A stretch of 64,000 nucleotides of DNA from Stenotrophomonas sp. UBA2629 (GCA_002359895.1 DEOB01000009.1:1-64000); one strand, 5' to 3'; shown: positions 20,537 through 29,476, numbered from the stretch's first letter. Numbers and translations: made by a program. Notes: generated by a model from the letters alone, not told the origin.

Positions 20537-21786
20537 GCGTCCAACCTCTCGGCGATCAGATCCAACAGTTGTTGGGCCAGCTGCGTCTTGGCAGTGCCCG
20601 GGAATTCACGTTGGCCGCCGTTCCAATACGCAATGGCAGCGTTCTGGTCACTTTCAAAGCCGTTGCCGGCAATACCGACCTGGTTGGCGATGATCAGATC
20701 CAGGCGTTTGTCCGCCAGCTTGCCACGCGCGTACTTCTCCACGTCGTGGGTTTCGGCGGCAAAGCCGACCACCAGCTTCAGCGCCTGCTCCTGCACGGCC
20801 ACCTCGGCCAGGATGTCAGCGGTGCGCACCAGTTCCAACGTCAGGGTCTGGGTGCCAGCGGTCTTCTTCAGCTTCTGCGGCGAGACCTGGCGCGGGGTGT
20901 AATCCGCCACAGCGGCGGCGCCGATATAGATGTCGGCCGGCAGTGCCGACAGCACCGCATCACGCATCTGCGCTGCCGAGCGCACATCAATACGCTGCAC
21001 GCCCGCAGGTGTAGGCAGCTGCACCGGGCCGCTGACCAACACCACCTGCGCCCCCTGCTGGGCGGCGGCGGCGGCCAGGGCGTAGCCCATCTTGCCGCTG
21101 GAACGGTTGCCCACGTAGCGCACCGGGTCCAGGTCTTCGTAAGTGGGGCCGGCACTGATCAGCACCCGCATGCCCTGCAGCCGGCCTGGTTTGGCCGGCG
21201 CTTTTGGCGACAGGTTGGCGGCCAATGCGGCAATGATGACGGGCGCTTCGCTGACGCGGCCGGGGCCGGATTCGCCCTCGGCCAGCGGGCCATCTTCAGG
21301 CCCGATCACCTGCGCACCGCGTTCACGCAACAATGCGATGTTGGCCTGGGTAGCCGGATGCAGCCACATGCGGTGGTTCATTGCCGGGCATACGGTCAGC
21401 GGTGCTGTTGTGGCCAGGCACAGCGTGGTCACCAGGTCATCGGCATTGCCATGGGCCAGCCGTGCCAGCAGGTCGGCCGTGGCCGGGGCGATGACGATGC
21501 GGTCGGCCCAGCGCGCCAGTTCGATATGGCCCATGGCCTGCTCGGCGCTGCTGTCCCACAAGGTGGTGCGGGTGGGGTTGCCGGACAAGGCCTGGAAGCT
21601 GAGCGGGGTGACGAACTGTTGCGCGCCGGCGGTCATGGCCACCTGCACCACGGCACCGGCGTCGCGCAGCCGGCGCACCAGCTCCAATGACTTATAAGCG
21701 GCGATGCCGCCGCCCACGCACAACAGCAGCTTTTGTCCCTCCAGCGGCCGGGGGGGCGCCTGGGTTGTCGGGGAATCGCTGGTCAC
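20533..21786 (-). CDS. coaBC: Bifunctional CoaBC, coenzyme A biosynthesis
   Basis: 417 residues. The N-terminal half is the flavoprotein phosphopantothenoylcysteine decarboxylase: GGGIAAYKSLELVRRL, the active-site His in MGHIELARWAD, and the substrate clamp PAMNHRMW. The C-terminal half (from about residue 190) is phosphopantothenate-cysteine ligase: ISAGPTYEDLDPVRYVGNRS and KMGYALA, with AAVADYTPR and the ligase Lys in KLKK. Together they make 4'-phosphopantetheine from 4'-phosphopantothenate. Divergent from radC with a gap of about 60 bases. Confidence 0.97.
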   Translation of the reverse strand: MTSDSPTTQAPPRPLEGQKLLLCVGGGIAAYKSLELVRRLRDAGAVVQVAMTAGAQQFVTPLSFQALSGNPTRTTLWDSSAEQAMGHIELARWADRIVIAPATADLLARLAHGNADDLVTTLCLATTAPLTVCPAMNHRMWLHPATQANIALLRERGAQVIGPEDGPLAEGESGPGRVSEAPVIIAALAANLSPKAPAKPGRLQGMRVLISAGPTYEDLDPVRYVGNRSSGKMGYALAAAAAQQGAQVVLVSGPVQLPTPAGVQRIDVRSAAQMRDAVLSALPADIYIGAAAVADYTPRQVSPQKLKKTAGTQTLTLELVRTADILAEVAVQEQALKLVVGFAAETHDVEKYARGKLADKRLDLIIANQVGIAGNGFESDQNAAIAYWNGGQREFPGTAKTQLAQQLLDLIAERLDA

Positions 21787-21845
21787 GGGTGGAGTTCCTA
21801 GCTGTACAAGAATGGTTAGCTTAACCGAAGGGTTTGTCAGGACTG

Positions 21846-22556
21846 ATGCCGCTTTTGGTCATGAGCGCCCAACCTTCGGCAATGCATATACGAGACTGGC
21901 CACGCGCTGAACGTCCCCGTGAAAAGCTGCTGGCACAGGGCAGCGGCGCGCTTTCCGATGCGGAGCTGCTGGCTATTTTCCTTGGCTCCGGGCTACCGGG
22001 CCGTGATGCCGTACAGACTGCCCGCGCGTTGTTGCAGCAGCATGGGCCGCTACGGGCCCTGCTCGACCGCGATGCCACCGCATTGGCGCGCCTGCCCGGC
22101 TTGGGGCCGGCAAGGGCCTGCGCGCTACGGGCCGCGCTGGAGCTGGGTCAGCGTCATCTGGCCGCCGCACTGGAACGCGGTGCCAGCCTGACCGATCCCG
22201 ATTCGGCCGGCCGCTACTTCGCCCAGCGCCTGCGGCACCGGTTACAGGAGGTGTTTGCAGCCCTGTTTCTGGACACCCGCCACCGGGCACTGGCGTTCGA
22301 GGAGCTGTTCACCGGCACCTTGGACAGCGCGGAGGTTCATCCACGTGAAGTGGTGCGCCGGGCACTGTTCCATAACGCTGCGGCGGTCATCGTTGGCCAC
22401 AATCACCCGTCAGGGAATCCCGAACCCTCCGCCGCCGACCGGGCCATCACCGCCCGCCTGAAGCAGGCCTTGGCGCTGCTGGATGTACGTCTGCTGGACC
22501 ATTTCGTGGTTGGCGACGGCCCGCCGGTATCGCTGGCGGCACGCGGCTGGGTCTGA
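21846..22556 (+). CDS. radC: RadC family protein (JAB/MPN domain)
   Basis: 236 residues from this start. An N-terminal helix-hairpin-helix region (ALARLPGLGPARACAL) precedes a C-terminal JAB-like metallopeptidase fold with GHNHPSGNPEPSAAD (JAMM His-x-His and Asp). Despite its name the family's role in DNA repair is unsettled. The start at 21846 has AGGA just upstream; family alignment would favour the later ATG at 21882 (MHIRDWP), which lacks a good Shine-Dalgarno. Divergent from coaBC. Confidence 0.93.
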   Translation: MPLLVMSAQPSAMHIRDWPRAERPREKLLAQGSGALSDAELLAIFLGSGLPGRDAVQTARALLQQHGPLRALLDRDATALARLPGLGPARACALRAALELGQRHLAAALERGASLTDPDSAGRYFAQRLRHRLQEVFAALFLDTRHRALAFEELFTGTLDSAEVHPREVVRRALFHNAAAVIVGHNHPSGNPEPSAADRAITARLKQALALLDVRLLDHFVVGDGPPVSLAARGWV

Positions 22557-22677
22557 ACGGCGCCAGCCCCGGCAGCCACCGGTTTTGACATTCCTGACCC
22601 CCAGTCCGGCACCCCCGGGGCGGGCATGCTCGCGGTCGGGTAAAATGGTCAGTTCCGCGCTTCAAGCAGATAGTCAC

Positions 22678-24366
22678 GTGAAAGCCCAACTCCGCGCCCT
22701 CATCGGCCAAGGCATCGAAGCCTTGCGCGCCAACGGCACCTTGCCTGCCGACACCCTGCCGCCGGATTTCGTGGTCGAACGACCCAAGACCCGCGAACAC
22801 GGCGACTTTGCCTCCAATGTGGCGATGCTGCTGGCCAAGGCCGCGCGCAGCAACCCGCGCGCGCTTGCCCAAGCGCTGCTGGAGGCATTGCCGGCCAGCG
22901 ACGACATTGCCCATGTCGAAATCGCCGGCCCCGGCTTCATCAATTTCAAACTCGCCCCCGCCGCCTACCAGCGTGAAGTGGTCAGCGTGCTCAAGGAAGC
23001 CGAAGACTACGGCCGCAACCTGAGCGGCAATGGTCGCAGCGTGGGTGTGGAATACGTCTCGGCCAACCCGACCGGCCCGTTGCATGTGGGCCATGGCCGC
23101 GCTGGCGCCATCGGCGACTGCATCGCCCGCGTGCTGGAAGCCAATGGCTGGAACGCCAAGCGTGAGTTCTATTACAACGACGCCGGCGTGCAGATCGAAA
23201 ACCTCGCCAAGTCGGTGCAGGCCCGCGCGCGCGGCTTCAAGCCGGGCGACGAACAATGGCCGGCCGAGGCTTACAACGGCGAGTACATCGCCGATGTCGC
23301 CAAGGCTTACCTCACCGGCCAGACCGTGGAGCTGGAAGGCAGCCAGGTGGTTGGCAGCAAGGACGCCGAAGACATCGACTCGATCCGTCGTTTCGCTGTG
23401 GCCTACCTGCGCAACGAGCAGAACCTGGACCTGGCCGCGTTCGGCGTGGATTTCGACATCTACTTCCTGGAAAGCTCGCTGTACAAGGACGGCAAGGTTG
23501 CCGAAACCGTGCAGCAACTGATCACCTCCGGCCATACCTACGAGGAAGGCGGCGCGCTGTGGCTGCGCTCCACCGATTTTGGTGACGACAAGGACCGCGT
23601 GATGCGCAAGTCCGACGGCACGTTCACCTATTTCCTGCCGGACGTGGCCTACCACCTGAGCAAGTGGCAGCGCGGTTACGAGCGCGCCATCACCGAGCTG
23701 GGTGCCGACCACCACGGCTCGCTGGCGCGCGTGCGCGCCGGCCTGCAGGCGCTGGACCTGGGCATCCCCAAGGGCTGGCCGGAATACGTGCTGCACCAGA
23801 TGGTGACGGTGATGCGCGGCGGCGAGGAAGTGAAGCTGTCCAAGCGTGCCGGCAGCTACCTCACCCTGCGCGACCTGATTGAAGAAGTGGGCAGCGATGC
23901 GGTGCGTTGGTTCCTGATCGCACGCAAGCCCGATTCGCAGCTGACCTTCGATATCGACCTGGCCCGCCAGCAGAGCAACGACAACCCGGTGTTCTACGTG
24001 CAGTACGCGCATGCCCGCGTCTGCTCGCTGCTGCGTCAGGCGCAGGAAAAGGGCCTGGACTATTCGCAGGCCGAGGGTCTGTCATCGCTGTCCCTGCTCA
24101 ACGACGATGCCTCGCTTGAATTGATGAACGAGATATCGCGTTACCCGGAAGTGGTGGAAGCGGCCGGCATCGCACTGGAACCGCACCAGGTCGCGCAGTA
24201 TCTGCGTGAATTGGCACACGCTTTCCACACGTGGTATCACGGCACGCAGGTGCTGGTGGACGATGCCGCTGCGCGTAATGCACGGCTCACGCTGGCCTGC
24301 GCCGCACGCCAGACACTGGCCAATGGTTTGAGCATCCTGGGCGTGAACGCCCCGGAAAAAATGTAA
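22678..24366 (+). CDS. argS: Arginyl-tRNA synthetase
   Basis: 562 residues from GTG 22678, the length expected for xanthomonads; an ATG at 22645 would add 11 residues with no family support. Class I synthetase: HIGH-like motif in NPTGPLHVGHGRAGAIGD (about residue 130), KMSKS-like VKLSKRAGSYLTL, and the all-alpha anticodon-binding domain at the end with the classic LGVNAPEKM terminus. The following SPOR gene starts 20 bases downstream as in pseudomonads. Confidence 0.96.
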   Translation: MKAQLRALIGQGIEALRANGTLPADTLPPDFVVERPKTREHGDFASNVAMLLAKAARSNPRALAQALLEALPASDDIAHVEIAGPGFINFKLAPAAYQREVVSVLKEAEDYGRNLSGNGRSVGVEYVSANPTGPLHVGHGRAGAIGDCIARVLEANGWNAKREFYYNDAGVQIENLAKSVQARARGFKPGDEQWPAEAYNGEYIADVAKAYLTGQTVELEGSQVVGSKDAEDIDSIRRFAVAYLRNEQNLDLAAFGVDFDIYFLESSLYKDGKVAETVQQLITSGHTYEEGGALWLRSTDFGDDKDRVMRKSDGTFTYFLPDVAYHLSKWQRGYERAITELGADHHGSLARVRAGLQALDLGIPKGWPEYVLHQMVTVMRGGEEVKLSKRAGSYLTLRDLIEEVGSDAVRWFLIARKPDSQLTFDIDLARQQSNDNPVFYVQYAHARVCSLLRQAQEKGLDYSQAEGLSSLSLLNDDASLELMNEISRYPEVVEAAGIALEPHQVAQYLRELAHAFHTWYHGTQVLVDDAAARNARLTLACAARQTLANGLSILGVNAPEKM

Positions 24367-24386
24367 GTCAAGGAGACGCGGTAAAC

Positions 24387-25268
24387 ATGGCAGCACGACG
24401 CGGCAAGAGTCAGGCGCGACGCAACAGCAGCAACGGCACACCTGCATGGGTGTGGCTGGTTGCCGGTGCTGCGATCGCGGCCGTGGTGTTCCTGGCGGCA
24501 CCCAACCTGTTCAAGAAGGACGGGGACGGTTTCCTGCGGGTAGGCCCGCAACCCAATCCGGACGCCCAACCGGCGCCGGTGGGCGACGCTGACATTGACG
24601 CGGGCGCGGAGGCTCCCAAGCCGGCCACCGCCAGCGCCAAGCCCGAGGAAAAGCCGGCTACGCAGTACGACTTCTACACCCTGCTACCGGGCACGGAAGT
24701 GCAGATGTCCGATGCCGAACTGGCTGCCAGCGCCCGCGCCGAAGAACAGCGTCGTGCCGCCGTCGCGCGTGCCGCTGCGGCGGCCACCCCGCCGACCGAG
24801 GCACAGCGCGCGCAGGCGGCACTGGAAGGCCGGCCGGTTCCGGCAACTGTCGCCGCACTGCCTGCTCCGGTCAGCGAAGCCGCACGTCAGCCGGCACCGG
24901 TGAGTGAAGCCACGCCGACGCGCCCTGCCACCACCACGCCTGCGGCGGCACCGGTGGCAAGTGCACAAACGGCGGCCAAACCGGCAGCGCAGACGCCACC
25001 TGCAGCGGTTGCAGCAGCCCCGGCCGACAACGTGCGCTACATCCTGCAGGCAGGCGCGTTTGGTGCTTCCGGCGATGCCGAAGCGACCAAGGCCAAGCTG
25101 GCAATGATGGGTTTGGCCGCGCGTGTGGAATCGGCACAGATCAACGGCAACACCGTGTACCGCGTGCGCATGGGGCCATATGGCACCGCCAGTGAACTGG
25201 CCGAAGCCAAGTCCAAGCTCGACGGCAGCGGCTTGCAGGCGATGGCGATGGCGATCAAGGCGCAGTAA
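24387..25268 (+). CDS. SPOR-domain membrane protein
   Basis: 293 residues. Basic N terminus (RRGKSQARRN), one membrane span (WVWLVAGAAIAAVVFLAAP, about 22-40), then a long Ala/Pro-rich periplasmic linker. The C-terminal SPOR domain (about 215-293) begins VRYILQAGAFGASGDAEATK and ends RVRMGPYGTASEL. SPOR domains bind denuded glycan at the division septum. A good Shine-Dalgarno (AAGGAG) precedes the ATG. Conserved partner of argS in gammaproteobacteria, FtsN-like in layout; its own function is not established. Confidence 0.9.
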   Translation: MAARRGKSQARRNSSNGTPAWVWLVAGAAIAAVVFLAAPNLFKKDGDGFLRVGPQPNPDAQPAPVGDADIDAGAEAPKPATASAKPEEKPATQYDFYTLLPGTEVQMSDAELAASARAEEQRRAAVARAAAAATPPTEAQRAQAALEGRPVPATVAALPAPVSEAARQPAPVSEATPTRPATTTPAAAPVASAQTAAKPAAQTPPAAVAAAPADNVRYILQAGAFGASGDAEATKAKLAMMGLAARVESAQINGNTVYRVRMGPYGTASELAEAKSKLDGSGLQAMAMAIKAQ

Positions 25269-25375
25269 CACCGCCCGTTTTCTCCACATCCCCGCGCCCG
25301 TCGGCGCGTGCCCTTTTACTCAAAGGGGGCTATTGCGACTGGGGGTTCGCTGGTGATGGTTCTGGAACTCTTGAG

Positions 25376-25406
25376 CCCCGATATCGGTTGATGTCGGGGT
25401 TTTTTG
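25376..25406 (+). terminator. Intrinsic terminator after SPOR gene
   Basis: CCCCGATATC pairs with GATGTCGGGG (one wobble) around GGTT, and seven T residues follow from 25400. Confidence 0.9.
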
Positions 25407-25442
25407 TTTGTGCCGTTGTAGCCGGGATAAACGCAGCTGGGG

Positions 25443-25593
25443 GGCTTTGGCTTTGGCTTTGGCTTTGGCTTTGGCTTTGGCTTTGGCTTTGGCTTTGACC
25501 TTGGCTTTGGCTTTGTGGCTTTGACCTTGGCTTTGGCTTTGTGGCTTTGGCCTTGGCTTTGGCCTTGGCTTTGGCCTTGGCCTTGGCCTTGGC
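25443..25593. repeat. GGCTTT hexanucleotide repeat tract
   Basis: Nine perfect GGCTTT units (25443-25496), then two copies of a 26-base higher-order unit (GACCTT GGCTTT GGCTTT GT GGCTTT at 25497-25522 and 25523-25548), then eight mixed GGCCTT/GGCTTT units. On the - strand it would read as Lys-Ala repeats, but no gene context supports coding. It runs almost directly into a REP-like hairpin, 150-300 bases upstream of the short-chain dehydrogenase. Confidence 0.95.
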
Positions 25594-25597
25594 ATTA

Positions 25598-25637
25598 GCC
25601 CTTCTCCCGCCTGCGGGAGAAGGGTTGGGATGAGGGC
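25598..25637. repeat. REP-like palindromic element
   Basis: CCTTCTCCCGC-CT-GCGGGAGAAGG hairpin followed by the arm GTTGGGATGAGGGC. It is the mirror-oriented, 'TTCTCCC' version of the element at 277-316. Confidence 0.75.
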
Positions 25638-25738
25638 ACGCCTTGGCTCTGGCGTTTGCGTGTGCCGCCAGCCTCACCTTCCTCTCCCGCCGCTGCCTCC
25701 GTGCGAAAATCCCGCTCCCCTGCCCCAAGGATTCCGCA

Positions 25739-26491
25739 ATGTCCAAGACTGCCTTGATCACCGGCGCCACCTCCGGCTTCGGCGCCGCTGCTGCCCGTCG
25801 TTTCGCCGCTGCGGGCTGGAAGGTGATTGCCACCGGCCGTCGCGCCGAGCGTCTGCAGCCGTTGATTGAAGCGTTCGGTGCAGACAAAGTGCACGCTGCC
25901 GTCTTCGACATCCGCGATGCTGCCGCAATGGAATCGGCACTGGCCGCATTGCCGCCGGCCTTCCGCGACATCGACCTGCTGGTCAACAACGCCGGGCTCG
26001 CTCAAGGCACTGCTGCCGCACAGCACGCCAGCCTGGAAGACTGGCGCACCATGATCGACACCAACGTCACTGCGCTGGTGACACTCACGCACCGCCTGCT
26101 GCCGCAACTGATCGCACGCCGTGGCGCCATCATCAACATCAGCTCCACCGCCGCGCTGTATCCGTACCCGGGCGGCAATACCTACGGCGGCACCAAGGCC
26201 TTCGTCAGCCAGTTCTCGCTGGGCCTGCGCGCCGACCTGCATGGCACCGGCGTGCGCGTCACCGCGCTGGAGCCGGGCATGGCCGAAACCGAGTTCACCC
26301 TGGTGCGCACGCATGGCAACCAGGCCGCATCAGATCAGCTGTACGGCGGCGCCAATCCGATGACCGCAGAGGACATCGCCGAGCAGATTTTCTGGGTGGC
26401 CACATTACCGCCGCATCTGAACATCAACCGCATGGAACTGATGCCGGTCAGCCAGTCGTTTGCGGGGTTCCAAGTGGCACGGCAGGGTTGA
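25739..26491 (+). CDS. Short-chain dehydrogenase/reductase, YdfG-like
   Basis: 250 residues from ATG 25739, with Shine-Dalgarno AAGGA 8 bases upstream. Rossmann motif TGATSGFGAAAARRF, the NNAG motif at about residue 85, and catalytic Ser-Tyr-Lys in NISSTAALYPYPGGNTYGGTK. Closest in pattern to NADP-dependent 3-hydroxy acid/serine dehydrogenases (YdfG), including GFG in the nucleotide loop and the end LNINRMELMPVSQSFAG. Substrate is not determined. Its upstream region holds the hexanucleotide tract, which might affect expression. Confidence 0.9.
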   Translation: MSKTALITGATSGFGAAAARRFAAAGWKVIATGRRAERLQPLIEAFGADKVHAAVFDIRDAAAMESALAALPPAFRDIDLLVNNAGLAQGTAAAQHASLEDWRTMIDTNVTALVTLTHRLLPQLIARRGAIINISSTAALYPYPGGNTYGGTKAFVSQFSLGLRADLHGTGVRVTALEPGMAETEFTLVRTHGNQAASDQLYGGANPMTAEDIAEQIFWVATLPPHLNINRMELMPVSQSFAGFQVARQG

Positions 26492-26537
26492 GTCTCTGCG
26501 GGAGCAGCCCTATCCGGCTGCTCCTGCGCTGCACAGC

Positions 26538-26978
26538 TCAGTCCAGCCAGCCGTCGCGCTGGCTGTGCAGGATGCGGCCGTCGTATCCGCTGAGGCGTAC
26601 TTCAACGCGCTGATTGCGTGCGTTGCGTGCTTCCAGCTCCCATGTGGCGCCGTCGCGTTCAAGCGAGTGAATCTCACGCAGGCCGGCTGCAGCCGCACGG
26701 GCGAGAACCTGCTGGCTGTCCAGCAAGGTGCGGCCATCGTGCTCGTCGAAAATCTCGCCGCTGGCCGGGTCCACCCACACTTCGGCGAAACGCCCGTCAC
26801 CACGCGAGACATCGGCCTCCCACAGCCCATCGTCCTTCTCGATCTCGTGGATCTGGGTATAGCCGGCGGCGCGCAGTTTCTGTTCGACCTCGGCCAAGCC
26901 CAGCGAGCGGGTCTGCGCCTGGGCCGGTGCGCTCAGCGCCAACACAATGCCGCCGGTGAGGATCAATGACTTCAACAT
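26538..26978 (-). CDS. Periplasmic protein with two PepSY-like repeats
   Basis: 146 residues starting MLKSLILTGGIVLALSAPAQA, a signal peptide. Two similar segments follow: AEVEQKLRAAGYTQIHEIEKDDGLWEADV ... GRFAEVWVDPASGEIFDEH, and then LARAAAAGLREIHSLERDGATWELEARN ... VEVRLSGYDGRILH (quoted in parts). Each has the PepSY pattern of a helix, a strand and a '(D/Y)xxxGxI' end. Divergent from a second PepSY gene that heads a two-component operon, with a shared operator-like region. Likely a target or modulator of that system. Confidence 0.85.
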   Translation of the reverse strand: MLKSLILTGGIVLALSAPAQAQTRSLGLAEVEQKLRAAGYTQIHEIEKDDGLWEADVSRGDGRFAEVWVDPASGEIFDEHDGRTLLDSQQVLARAAAAGLREIHSLERDGATWELEARNARNQRVEVRLSGYDGRILHSQRDGWLD

Positions 26979-27035
26979 GGGGAGTTCCTTGCGTGTTACC
27001 GGATCAGCCCGGCCCGAACAGTCTCCGCCGCGCAC

Positions 27036-27074
27036 CTAACAGCAACTTAGGCACCGCCGTTAGCCAATGGTTAG
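27036..27074. promoter_or_regulatory. Candidate PhoP-type direct-repeat operator
   Basis: GTTAG (27059-27063), six bases, GTTAG (27070-27074): an 11-base direct repeat as in OmpR/PhoP-family boxes. An inverted half-site CTAAC lies at 27036-27040, facing the other gene. It lies between two divergent PepSY genes, the right one leading into the response regulator/kinase pair, so autoregulation of both directions is plausible. Confidence 0.5.
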
Positions 27075-27118
27075 GTTGCCGCGCTATTACTGGGCGCACC
27101 TTCCTGTCATGGCCCACC

Positions 27119-27409
27119 ATGTATCGCGTCTGCCTGCCGTTGCTCCTGCTGTTGATCCCGACCATGGCCACCGGTCATGGCCAGGATGCCGCGCAGCAGA
27201 CCGCCCGCCAGGCACTGCAGCAGGGCCACTATGTGCCACTGGAAAACATCGTGCGCGACGCGCTGCAACGTCACCCCGGCAAGCTGCTGGAGGTGGAACT
27301 GGAGGACGGCGTGTACGAGGTGGAGATCCTGCGTGCCGACGGCGTGGTGGTCGAGCTCGACTATGATGCGCGCAGCGGTGCTTTGCTGAAGACCGAACTG
27401 GACGATTGA
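27119..27409 (+). CDS. Small secreted PepSY-domain protein
   Basis: 96 residues. Signal peptide MYRVCLPLLLLLIPTMATGHG, then one PepSY-like domain: ARQALQQGHYVPLENIVRDAL and LEVELEDGVYEVEILRADG, ending DYDARSGALLKTELDD. Its last codon overlaps the response regulator start (ATGA at 27406-27409), so it is translated with the two-component system and may act as its periplasmic modulator. Shine-Dalgarno is weak; the start was chosen for the signal peptide. Confidence 0.85.
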   Translation: MYRVCLPLLLLLIPTMATGHGQDAAQQTARQALQQGHYVPLENIVRDALQRHPGKLLEVELEDGVYEVEILRADGVVVELDYDARSGALLKTELDD

Positions 27410-28071
27410 TGCGGATTCTTCTTGCTGAAGACGATCTTGAACTGGCCCAACGGCTGCAACCCTTGCTGGAACAGGCCGGCTATGTGGTCGCCCATGTCAG
27501 TGATGGGCGCGCGGCCGAAGAACTCGGGCAGATTGAAGCGCTGCAGGCCGCAGTGGTTGATCTGGGCCTGCCTGGCCTGGACGGGCTGAGCATCATCGAA
27601 CGCTGGCGCGGCAACGGCCGTGCTTTCCCGGTGCTGGTGTTGACCGCGCGTGGCCGCTGGCACGACAAGCTGGCCGGCTTCGATGCCGGTGCCGACGACT
27701 ACCTGACCAAACCTTTCCAGGCCGACGAACTGATCCTGCGCCTGCGTGCACTCATCCGCCGCAGCAATGGCCACGCCAGCCCCAACCTCAACTGCGGGCC
27801 GCTGCAACTGGAGCTCAACGCCGGGCGCTTCACACTTGAGGGCCAAGCGCTGTCACTGAGCCCGCAGGAATTCCGGCTGCTCAGTTATTTCATTCACCAC
27901 AACGGCAACGTCATCAGCCGCGAACGATTGGGTGAGCAGGTGTTCGAGGGCGGCTACGATCCGGACTCCAACGCACTGGATGTGCTGCTGGGCCGGCTGC
28001 GTCGCAAGCTCGGCGTGGAGATGATTGAAACGGTGCGCGGCCAAGGCTGGCGGCTGGTCGCTCCGGCATGA
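27406..28071 (+). CDS. OmpR-family response regulator, PhoP-like
   Basis: 221 residues. Receiver domain with AEDD acidic residues at the N terminus, phospho-acceptor Asp in AVVDLGLPGLDG (about residue 51) and Lys in YLTKPFQ. The C-terminal winged helix has LSPQEFRLLSYFIHHNGNVISR and a recognition helix region SNALDVLLGRLRRKLG. Start overlaps the PepSY gene and the stop overlaps the kinase start (ATGA, 28068-28071). PhoP-like by partner and operator, not proven to respond to Mg2+. Confidence 0.93.
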   Translation: MMRILLAEDDLELAQRLQPLLEQAGYVVAHVSDGRAAEELGQIEALQAAVVDLGLPGLDGLSIIERWRGNGRAFPVLVLTARGRWHDKLAGFDAGADDYLTKPFQADELILRLRALIRRSNGHASPNLNCGPLQLELNAGRFTLEGQALSLSPQEFRLLSYFIHHNGNVISRERLGEQVFEGGYDPDSNALDVLLGRLRRKLGVEMIETVRGQGWRLVAPA

Positions 28072-29396
28072 AGACACCGTCGCTGCGGGCGCGGTTGTTG
28101 CTGTCTGGCGCGCTGGGCCTGGTGCTGGTGTCGGTGTTGGCCAGCGTGCTGCTGGGGCGCTTGTTTGAACAGGCCGCACGCGACCGGTTGAATGCCCAAC
28201 TGCAGCAGGACCTGCTCACCGTGCTCGCCCAGGCCGAGATCAACGCCGACGGCACGCTGGTGCTGCGTCAGGAACCCAACGACGCACGCTTCCAACGTGT
28301 GTTTTCCGGCAGCTATTGGCAGATCAGCACACTTGAAGGACAAGCACTGCTGCAATCGCGCTCGTTGTGGGATGAGAGCCTGCATCCGCCGGCCCCGCCC
28401 GTTCCCACGCAGGCCAGCAATGTGGATTTCACCGGCCCGCTGCAGCAGCCACTCTACGGGCTCACCCAGCAGGTGAAACTGCCGCGTAGCCGCGCGCCGC
28501 TGCAGATTACCGTGGCCAGCGACCGCTCGCAGTTGGATCAGGATGTTGCCCGCTTCCGTCAACGCACCGCGATGGCCATGGCGGTGCTGATCGCCGCGTG
28601 GCTGGCGGTGCTGGTCACACAGGTGCACTTCGGGCTGCGCCCGCTGCGTGCGCTGGGCAAACGTGTTGAACAGGTACGTCATGGCGATGCCGCCCAGATC
28701 AGCAGCGACGGCCTGGGCCGTGAAGTGGCACCGCTGGCCGACGAACTCAATGCGCTGCTCGCGCACCATCAACGCATGGTCAACCGCGCGCGCACCGGCG
28801 CGCAGGATCTGGCACACGCGATGAAGGCACCGCTCAGCGTGCTGCATGCCGAAGCCGATGGCCCCGGCGAGCATTGGCGGCAGACGGTACGCGAACAGAA
28901 CACGCGCATGCAGGCCAGCATTGATCGCTATCTGGCCGCCGGCATGGCCGCCGACCGGCATCAACGCAGCGCGGTGGCACCGGCCGTACAGTCCTTGTGC
29001 CGGCTTATGGAACGTGTGCACAGCGAGCGCGATATCCACTTCGTCGCCGACGATATCGATGCACAACTGTGTTTTGCCGGTGCAGCCGCCGACCTCGAGG
29101 AAATGCTGGGCAACCTGCTCGACAACGCCGGCCGCTGGGCACAACAGACGGTCCACATTCGTGTACATGCTGATGCACGCCAGCTGTACATCGAGGTCAT
29201 TGATGATGGCCCCGGGCTGGCCGAAGACGCCCTGCAGCAGGTGCTGCAGCGAGGCGTACGACTGGACGAGCGCGACGGCAGCAGCGGGCTGGGACTGGCC
29301 ATCGTCGGCGACATCGTGGACAGCTATGACGGCCAATTGCTGCTGGCCAATACCGGCAAAGGCCTGCGCGCCACGTTGCGCTTGCCGCGCGCCTGA
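28068..29396 (+). CDS. Sensor histidine kinase, PhoQ-like
   Basis: 442 residues. Membrane segments at about 10-32 and 165-187 enclose a periplasmic sensor of about 130 residues. The H-box DLAHAMKAPLSVLHAEA is of the PhoQ type ('LAHxLKxPL'). N-box LGNLLDNAGRWA, G1 DDGPGLAED and G2 SSGLGLAIVGDIVDSY are intact. It should phosphorylate the response regulator encoded immediately upstream. The periplasmic PepSY protein of the same operon may tune its signal. Convergent with speA. Confidence 0.93.
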   Translation: MKTPSLRARLLLSGALGLVLVSVLASVLLGRLFEQAARDRLNAQLQQDLLTVLAQAEINADGTLVLRQEPNDARFQRVFSGSYWQISTLEGQALLQSRSLWDESLHPPAPPVPTQASNVDFTGPLQQPLYGLTQQVKLPRSRAPLQITVASDRSQLDQDVARFRQRTAMAMAVLIAAWLAVLVTQVHFGLRPLRALGKRVEQVRHGDAAQISSDGLGREVAPLADELNALLAHHQRMVNRARTGAQDLAHAMKAPLSVLHAEADGPGEHWRQTVREQNTRMQASIDRYLAAGMAADRHQRSAVAPAVQSLCRLMERVHSERDIHFVADDIDAQLCFAGAAADLEEMLGNLLDNAGRWAQQTVHIRVHADARQLYIEVIDDGPGLAEDALQQVLQRGVRLDERDGSSGLGLAIVGDIVDSYDGQLLLANTGKGLRATLRLPRA

Positions 29397-29476
29397 ATCC
29401 ACTCAACGCCGTAATCAAAAACGCCGCGCAGGTTACCCGGCGCAGCGTCGTTGGTTTTACCGGCAGGCAGTGACGA

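Noticed and set aside
25330..25989. - strand Lys-Ala repeat protein over the GGCTTT tract
   Set aside because: Simple translation of the hexanucleotide repeat; no Shine-Dalgarno, overlaps the dehydrogenase gene and a REP element.
29420..29460. Terminator between the histidine kinase and speA
   Set aside because: Complementary stretches (AACGCCGCGC and GCGCAGCGTCGTT) pair only with bulges, so I could not support it as a feature.
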